From Planctomycetota bacterium (GTDB lineage Bacteria; Planctomycetota; UBA1135; UBA2386): 64,000 bases of DNA. Under the pieces are notes generated by a model. It did no database searches. It saw nothing but the letters and a program-made list of their open reading frames with translations, and was not told the DNA's origin. Positions 59,501 to 64,000 of this stretch are shown in pieces (the first letter of the stretch is position 1; the number at the start of each line of letters is the position of its first letter). The stretch is taken from contig JALORC010000038.1 in assembly GCA_025459175.1 (NCBI GenBank), positions 1 to 64,000 on the forward strand, given 5' to 3'. Made by a program: the position numbers and the translations under genes.

Positions 59501-59585
59501 CGAGGGTGACCCGAAGGACGCCTACTGGGCCGCCGAGGACCTGACCGAGACCTATTGCTGCCGCGAACACGAAGGAGGCCGCTGA
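56541..59585 (+). CDS. Secreted protein with two tandem amidohydrolase domains
   Basis: This 1014-residue protein has a signal peptide (MTCRATFVLVTLLANLPAQ) and two amidohydrolase-like domains. The first (about 35-430) has the fold signatures (GLSIYPGLIEPF, GLGERIGTIAPGKLANLVV), but its HXH metal site is replaced, so it is probably inactive. The second (about 560-985) has GKHVTPGLIDCHSHTGIARG with HXH at about 622-624, WIHCHSYRQDE, FQHVLEGYKV and the catalytic Asp in VSFNSDSNEHARRL, so it should be an active metal hydrolase. The substrate is unknown. Its stop overlaps the next start (TGATG), and AAGGAGG precedes that start. Confidence 0.88.
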   Translation: MTCRATFVLVTLLANLPAQGPPDNGPRPLPPRWFALQNARVVIAPGQQLERATVVLRDAVITAVGAELTPPAGATTIDCTGLSIYPGLIEPFFASDVPALDPSATEQHWNPMIQPQRAATDGALVPAADRTTLRQLGFTVAAVAPSGGILKGTAAVVLLDEPQPTAPTRIVHDRPYAVASLQQHRAGYPGSEMGAIALLRQSLLDAQWYERCQQTVATDSKLADRAPAPSAVLQAIADQRRLPLWLDSQDELQALRLLRIAAEFERKPVLVGSGMEFRRLQALTAWRVPMVIPLQFPDAPDVATAHAAAQVSLRQLQSWEQAPTNSKRLLDAGVPVAWTTARLRDRKDFAARVRTAIACGVSHDQALAALTTVPAGLLGLGERIGTIAPGKLANLVVTTGPLFDAATKVRSVFVGGIRHEVEAAPDRGLSGSWSVPAGWPGPALVLTIDGDRVTAKAAEVELKVQAVQREATTLHCRVQGQPLGDGQHWLRLWVDGAELSGICTVPDGSQRPLRATRIAPSAAATEAKQPPKEPPFEAPPITPLPVPLGGYGFVQWPAASEFVLVGAVLWTGDGRGCIQNGALLVRGERIVFAGPRDQLPELPAGITVIDATGKHVTPGLIDCHSHTGIARGVNESGQAVTAEVRIQDVLDPDDVNWYRQLAGGVTTVNQLHGSANAIGGQSQTTKNRFGAPLPEQMHFAGAPAGIKWALGENPRRANGGGGERGQEARYPNTRMGVEALLRDRFAAADVYRAAHAAYDALEPRARAAVLPPRRDLELEAIAEILAGRRWIHCHSYRQDEIFMLCNLARERGLKIGTFQHVLEGYKVADAIAANALGASSFTDWWAYKFEVYDAIPDNGAILREAGAVVSFNSDSNEHARRLNTEAGKAVKYGEVPAADALDFVTRNPAIQLGIFDRTGSLTAGKDADLVLWSANPLSYAARCEATWVDGRPLFSLAADAAHRAAIATERQRLLQKALASGGERKAREGDPKDAYWAAEDLTETYCCREHEGGR

Positions 59586-60922
59586 TGCACCCGTTCCGTT
59601 GCCTGTTGCCGCTGTTGCTGCCGTCCCTCGCACCGGCGCAGGACCTGTTGCCGAAGGCCGCGCCGCAGCCAGCCCCGGTGGTGCTGCAGAACGCGGTGCT
59701 GCACACGATCGACGGCGGCGTCGTGCTCGGTGGCACGCTGTGGTTCGTCGACGGCACGATCCGCGGTGTGCTCGCGGCCGGCGAGCCACCGCAGCTGCCG
59801 GGCGGAGTGCCGCCGCGCGTGCTCGACCTGCAGGGCAAACACGTGTTCCCGGGGCTGATCTCGGCAGTGACGTCGCTCGGGCTGATCGAGATCGGTGCGG
59901 TCGCGCAGACCGTCGACACCGACGAGACGGGCGAGCTGACGCCGGAGGCGCTGGCGCTGGTCGCGGTCAACCCCGACAGCACGGCGATCCCGGTCGCGCG
60001 CAGCAACGGCGTGCTCGCCGCCGGCGTGTTCCCGAGCGGCGGGCTGCTGCCCGGTCGCGCCAGCGTGCTGCAGCTCGACGGTTGGACCAACCAGGAACTG
60101 GCGGTGCGCGCCGAGGCCGGGCCGGTGATCGCCTGGCCGGCGCTGCCCGGCGAACGTGGCCCCCGCCGCGGCCCGCGCCGCGCCGCCGACGGCGAAGCTC
60201 CCGCCGACCCGGTGGCGGCGACCCGGCAACGGCGGCAGCGCATCGACGACGCGTTCACCGCGGCGCGGTCGTGGCTCGATGCGTGGACCGCCGATCCGCG
60301 GCTCGGCATCGACATCCGCCATCAGGCGCTGGTGCTGGCGCTGCGCCGCGAGGTGCCGGTGTTCGTGCTGGCCTCCGACCAGGAGCAGATCGAGTCGGCG
60401 GTGCGCTGGGCGATCGAGCGCCGGCTGCGACCGGTGATCGTCGGCGGCGAACAGGCCGATGCGTGCACAGCGCTGCTGAAGCAGCACGACGTGCCGGTGA
60501 TCGTGCAGGGTGTGCACCGCCTGCCTCTGCGCGACGACCTGCCGATCGACGAACCGTTCACGCTGCCGGCGCGTCTCGCCACCGCCGGCGTGCGGTTCTG
60601 CATCGCCACCGGCAGCGACTTCAGCAACGACCGCAACCTGCCGTATCACGCTGCGACCGCGGCGGCGTACGGGCTCGGCGAAGCGCGCGCGCTGGCGGCG
60701 ATCACGCTCGATGCGGCGCGCATCCTCGGCGTCGACGACCGGCTCGGCTCGCTGACGGTCGGCAAGGACGCGACGCTGTTCGTCGCCGACGGCCATCCGT
60801 TCGAGCTGGCGACGAAGATCGAGCGCGCGTTCGTGCAGGGCCGCGAGATCGACCTGCGCAACAAGCAGACGGAGCTCGCGAAGAAGTACCGCGAGCGCTA
60901 CCGGCAGCAGCGCGGCAAGTGA
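59585..60922 (+). CDS. Secreted amidohydrolase-like protein lacking HXH
   Basis: The 445-residue product has a signal peptide (PFRCLLPLLLPSLAPAQ) and an amidohydrolase fold: VVLQNAVLHTIDGG, GKHVFPGLISAVTSLGLIE, RFCIATGSDFSNDRNLPYHA and LGSLTVGKDATLFVADGHPF. The HXH motif after the first strand is missing (SAVTSLG instead), as in domain 1 of the gene upstream. The late Asp is present. It may be a non-catalytic partner of the upstream protein or use another metal arrangement. It is strongly coupled to it: TGATG overlap with an AAGGAGG Shine-Dalgarno sequence. Confidence 0.85.
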   Translation: MHPFRCLLPLLLPSLAPAQDLLPKAAPQPAPVVLQNAVLHTIDGGVVLGGTLWFVDGTIRGVLAAGEPPQLPGGVPPRVLDLQGKHVFPGLISAVTSLGLIEIGAVAQTVDTDETGELTPEALALVAVNPDSTAIPVARSNGVLAAGVFPSGGLLPGRASVLQLDGWTNQELAVRAEAGPVIAWPALPGERGPRRGPRRAADGEAPADPVAATRQRRQRIDDAFTAARSWLDAWTADPRLGIDIRHQALVLALRREVPVFVLASDQEQIESAVRWAIERRLRPVIVGGEQADACTALLKQHDVPVIVQGVHRLPLRDDLPIDEPFTLPARLATAGVRFCIATGSDFSNDRNLPYHAATAAAYGLGEARALAAITLDAARILGVDDRLGSLTVGKDATLFVADGHPFELATKIERAFVQGREIDLRNKQTELAKKYRERYRQQRGK

Positions 60923-60938
60923 GGCCCGGCGGCGCGGC

Positions 60939-62630
60939 TCACTGCAGCTGCAGCTCGAGCCCGTTCGAGGTCAGCAGCCCGGCCGGATTCACCGCCGGAT
61001 CGACCCAGACCGACTGGCTGTAGAGCACGATGCCGGTGAACGCCGGATTGGCGGGCAGCGCCCAGCTGGCGAGCATGCTCTGCCCCGCCGTGTTGCCGAT
61101 CAGGTTGCCGGTGCTGACGGTGAGGTCGATCAGCGCCTGGCATCCGGGTGCGCCGATGACCCCGAGACCGACGCCCGGCGACGGGATCTGGCTCAGGCTC
61201 AGGAAGTTGACGCCGACGCCTGCTCCGGTCGGCTGGCTCGTCTCGAGCTGCAGCGTGGTGCCGAGGATCGGCGGCGTGAGGGCGGCCAGCTGCAGCGCGA
61301 AGCGCTCGGCCAGCAGCGCGACGCCATTGGCCGTCGTGATGGCGATCGGCGCGCACAGCGGCGACGGCCCACCCGGCGAGTAACCGACCAGATGGTCGTC
61401 GACCGACGCCAAGCTGCCACCACCGACCGGGTCGATCGTCTGCCAGACATAGTGGACCAGACCGGTGTTGAGCTCGAACTGGAACTGCCACGTGCTCGGA
61501 TTGGCGGCCCAGGTCGGATAGCTCTCGACGCCGTTCCACGTGATGATCATGCGATTGCCGACCAGCTCGGCCACCACCGGACCACTGCCCGGCTCGCTCG
61601 GGTTGTAGTCGTGCCACGACCACCACGCGGTCGCCGGAGCGGCCAGGAACGGGGCCAGCTCGGGCACCCAGTTGGGTCCGCCCGGCAGCGCCACCTGCGA
61701 GGCGACCGACACGTAACCGTTGCTGTTCACGAACAGCGCCGGCGCGACCCCACCCGGATACGGGAACGGCGCCGGCAGCGAAACTTGCACCTCGGAGTCG
61801 TCGCCGAGCGCCAACACCGTCGCGGCCGCCGTCGGCGGCACGAACGCGACCGCGCTCTGGTTCAGCGTGTAGCCGCTGCCGGTCGGCACCAGCGTCAGTC
61901 GACGCCCGGACATCGCCGCCGAAGCCGCCGGCGACGCCGACGCCGGCGGCGGCGCCGTGAAGAACTCGTAGAACGAGCCACAGACGTCGTAGCAGCCGAG
62001 TCCATACGCGGTGGCCCGCGCACAGGCATGCGTCACCGCACCGTTCGAGTAGAAGAGCGATCCACGCCAGAACCAGCCACTGAAGCCGGTTGCCGGGGGT
62101 GCGATCGGCGAGGTGAAGGCGGCGGACTGAACGGCGCCGCCAGAGATCGCGAGCTCGCTGGTGGCGACCGACTGGGCGGCGCCGACCGCGATCAGCAGCG
62201 GCCGGACGCCTATGTGGCGAAGCGCCACCCCGTAGCTACCCGGCGCCAGCACCAGACCACCACCGAGCGGAGCCTCGAGACAGGCGCGCGACGGGAAATT
62301 GAGGGACGGGCCGCCGCTGGTGATGGTGCCGCGCGCGGCCAGGCTCCAGACCGCAGCATTGCCTTCGTTGCCGACGTGCGTCGTGGTACCCGGCAAGGTC
62401 AGCCAGACCTCGATCGAACCGGACGTGCCGGCCGGTGACACCAGCGTCGTTTCCAACTGGCGCAGCGTGATGGTGCTGCTGACCGTCAGGTCGAAGAACG
62501 TCTGCGGATTGGCCGCCGCAGCGGTCCATTGCAGGTAGCCGAATGGAGCCACTGGTGCGACCACCAGCGGGGATTGCGCCGGGGCCACGACGGCCAGCCC
62601 GAACACGAGGAGCGAAAGGAGAGATCTCAT
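60939..62630 (-). CDS. Secreted protein with planctomycete-type C-terminal module
   Basis: This 563-residue protein has a signal peptide (MRSLLSLLVFGLAVVAPAQ). The N-terminal 200 residues are beta-rich (FFDLTVSSTITLRQLETTLV). A middle domain (about 300-440: ALFVNSNGYVSVASQVALPG, MIITWNGVESYPTWAANPST) looks like a beta-sandwich of nidogen-like type. The last 110 residues (GLGVIGAPGCQALIDLTVST to GLLTSNGLELQLQ) are a module that recurs in other exported proteins here and, decayed, at 1850-2061. No catalytic site is seen. The ATG at 62630 is set by the signal peptide. It converges with the amidohydrolase gene, 16 bases apart. Confidence 0.8.
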   Translation of the reverse strand: MRSLLSLLVFGLAVVAPAQSPLVVAPVAPFGYLQWTAAAANPQTFFDLTVSSTITLRQLETTLVSPAGTSGSIEVWLTLPGTTTHVGNEGNAAVWSLAARGTITSGGPSLNFPSRACLEAPLGGGLVLAPGSYGVALRHIGVRPLLIAVGAAQSVATSELAISGGAVQSAAFTSPIAPPATGFSGWFWRGSLFYSNGAVTHACARATAYGLGCYDVCGSFYEFFTAPPPASASPAASAAMSGRRLTLVPTGSGYTLNQSAVAFVPPTAAATVLALGDDSEVQVSLPAPFPYPGGVAPALFVNSNGYVSVASQVALPGGPNWVPELAPFLAAPATAWWSWHDYNPSEPGSGPVVAELVGNRMIITWNGVESYPTWAANPSTWQFQFELNTGLVHYVWQTIDPVGGGSLASVDDHLVGYSPGGPSPLCAPIAITTANGVALLAERFALQLAALTPPILGTTLQLETSQPTGAGVGVNFLSLSQIPSPGVGLGVIGAPGCQALIDLTVSTGNLIGNTAGQSMLASWALPANPAFTGIVLYSQSVWVDPAVNPAGLLTSNGLELQLQ

Positions 62631-62834
62631 GGCGAGTAGTGGGGACTTCTGCAGGACGAGAACGGACGCCGAGCGATCGCCGCGGCATTGTGCCGGAACA
62701 GCCATCGAGCACCAGCCCCGCAGCCACCCGCTCGGCAGACAGAGAATTCCCCGTTCCACTCGCCCCGGCGCCGGCCCAACCAGTTTCCGACGATCCGTGT
62801 CGCACGGAACGGCTGCCGCCAAAGAGGGTGCACC
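62631..62834. promoter_or_regulatory. Divergent promoter region
   Basis: These 204 bases lie between the divergent starts of the secreted protein and the sigma factor fusion. They must hold both promoters. GGAAC occurs twice (near 62695 and 62806), a core found in the -35 of many ECF-dependent promoters, but I cannot pair either with a matching -10. A GAGGG Shine-Dalgarno sequence precedes the sigma start. Confidence 0.35.
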
Positions 62835-64000
62835 ATGACCGCATCGCGCGCCGACCGCCTGTTCCGCCGCTTCCTCGACGACGACGACGCCACCGCGTTC
62901 GCCGACCTGCACGATCTGCTCCACGACGAACTGCTGCAGACGGCCCTGCGTCTCGCCCCGGATCGCGCCAGCGCCGAGGACCTGGTGCAGGGCACCCTGC
63001 TCGGGGCGCTGGAGGCGGCCGGCCGGTTCGATCGCGAACGCCCGGTGACGCCGTGGCTGTTCGGCATCCTGCACAACCAGGCCCGCATGATGCGCTGGCG
63101 CGCGCGCCAACGACCGGACCCGACCCGGTGTGCCTGGCCGGAGCCGCGCGATCCGGCCGAGCTGGCGGCCGATCGTGAGTTCGCGACCGCGGTCGCCAAT
63201 GCCCTGCAGCAGCTCGGTCCGACCTACGCGCCCGTCGTGCAGCTGCACCTCGATCGCGAACTGCCGGCGAACGCGATCGCCGCGCAGCTGCAGCGGCCGG
63301 CCGGCACGGTGCGCACCCAGGTCGTGCGCGGCCTCGCGATGCTGCGGCAGCTGCTGCCGGCCGGCGCCGCGACCGCGCTGCTGGTCCGCGTCTCGCCGGG
63401 GCTGAGCGGGCCGGCCCTGCGCGCGCTGCTGCTCGAACGGGCCGGGCAAGCCGGGGCGGCGGCGAGTGGCGTCGGTGCCGCGACGGTGGCCCCGAGCACG
63501 ATCGGCCGCGGCTGGCTGGCTGCGGCAACAGCGGGACTCGTGCTCGCAGTCGCCGTGCCGTGGTGGTTCGCAACGTCGACTGCCGCCGGCCCCGTGCCGC
63601 CCAGCGCGGCGGACCGCGCCGTGGCGGCGATCGACACCGGACCTGCGGCGGCGGCAGCCAGCGACTTGTCGCGCAGCGACGGCAACGCACTCGCAGCCGA
63701 ACGCACTGCGCTGCCCACCACCGCGACGCTGACCGTCACCGTCAATCATGGCGGCCGACCGGTCGCCGGGTTCCCGGTGAAGGCCGTCTCGGTCGCCGAC
63801 TGGCGCTTCGAACGGCACACGCGCCCGACCGGCCCTGACGGCATCGCGCACTTCGAAGGACTGCCACCCGGCCCGTGGGTCATCTCACCGCGCAGCGAGT
63901 TCGGTGCGAACGAGCCGCGCTTCATCACCCTCACCGCCGGCGCCAACGCGCTGATCGCCGAACTGCGCGAGGTGCATCGCTGCGAGGGCATCGTCGTCGA
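62835..64000 (+). CDS. ECF sigma factor fused to a membrane segment and repeat domain (cut by right edge)
   Basis: The frame is open from ATG 62835 to the window edge (at least 388 residues). Residues about 1-180 form an ECF sigma factor: region 2 with ALRLAPDRASAEDLVQGTLL and RPVTPWLFGILHNQARMMR, region 4 with LGPTYAPVVQLHLDRELPAN and GTVRTQVVRGLAMLRQLL. One membrane helix follows (GWLAAATAGLVLAVAVPWWF, about 230-250). Outside lies a carboxypeptidase-regulatory-like domain (LTVTVNHGGRPVAGFPVKA), which continues past the edge. The sigma part would be cytosolic and the repeat part periplasmic, so one protein combines promoter recognition with sensing. GAGGG is the Shine-Dalgarno sequence. Confidence 0.88.
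   Translation, partial: MTASRADRLFRRFLDDDDATAFADLHDLLHDELLQTALRLAPDRASAEDLVQGTLLGALEAAGRFDRERPVTPWLFGILHNQARMMRWRARQRPDPTRCAWPEPRDPAELAADREFATAVANALQQLGPTYAPVVQLHLDRELPANAIAAQLQRPAGTVRTQVVRGLAMLRQLLPAGAATALLVRVSPGLSGPALRALLLERAGQAGAAASGVGAATVAPSTIGRGWLAAATAGLVLAVAVPWWFATSTAAGPVPPSAADRAVAAIDTGPAAAAASDLSRSDGNALAAERTALPTTATLTVTVNHGGRPVAGFPVKAVSVADWRFERHTRPTGPDGIAHFEGLPPGPWVISPRSEFGANEPRFITLTAGANALIAELREVHRCEGIVV

Overview
The window is about 70% GC and tightly packed with genes. It most likely comes from a planctomycete (Planctomycetota) chromosome. The main signs are an ECF sigma factor translationally coupled to a membrane-anchored Pkn-type Ser/Thr kinase, many secreted proteins built from Kelch, FG-GAP/VCBS and carboxypeptidase-regulatory repeats, c-type cytochromes joined to PA14 and propeller domains, and a recurring C-terminal module in secreted proteins. 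The exact lineage is an inference. I found no rRNA, tRNA, CRISPR array, transposase, integrase or phage gene, so this reads as chromosomal backbone with some decaying accessory pieces.

Layout. 1-8.6 kb: a secreted Kelch protein cut by the left edge, a frameshifted remnant of another secreted protein, a VWA lipoprotein, a YgiQ-type radical SAM protein and a 14-repeat FG-GAP protein. 8.7-16.5 kb: a PLP aminotransferase, a coupled methyltransferase/glycosyltransferase pair, a TenA-ThiD fusion for thiamine salvage, and a GPH-type transporter coupled to a polytopic membrane protein. 16.5-25 kb: two secreted proteins of unknown function, rpiA, a YCII lipoprotein, an RHH/nucleotidyltransferase pair resembling a toxin-antitoxin module, a DUF6384-like membrane protein, a beta-propeller fragment, a YtxJ-type bacilliredoxin, an M17 aminopeptidase and a half-size GDT1 transporter. 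25-31.5 kb: a secreted protein, a PAS histidine kinase, and a propeller dehydrogenase-like protein coupled to a five-haem cytochrome lipoprotein with a PA14 insert. 31.5-42.7 kb: a sigma factor, kinase and multi-repeat membrane protein operon, then a thioesterase, leucine dehydrogenase, two lipoproteins and a class V aminotransferase.

42.8-49.4 kb is a TetR, outer-membrane factor, adaptor and RND permease operon with a palindromic operator lying over the likely -35 of tetR. 49.5-54.4 kb is a YfiR, hybrid kinase and TonB receptor operon, probably an envelope sensing or uptake unit, closed by two hairpins. 54.5-61 kb holds a second Kelch protein and two coupled amidohydrolases in which several metal-binding motifs are missing. 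The right end has another secreted protein and an ECF sigma factor fused to a membrane segment and an extracytoplasmic domain, cut by the window edge.

Many genes that start a transcription unit have a TANNNT hexamer ending 6-8 bases before the start codon and no Shine-Dalgarno sequence, which suggests leaderless mRNAs. Genes inside operons more often have Shine-Dalgarno sequences or stop/start overlaps. The most novel-looking items are the sigma factor fusion at the right end, the PA14/multihaem protein with its propeller partner, the RHH/nucleotidyltransferase pair, and the shared C-terminal module of the secreted proteins, of which one copy has decayed by a single-base deletion.
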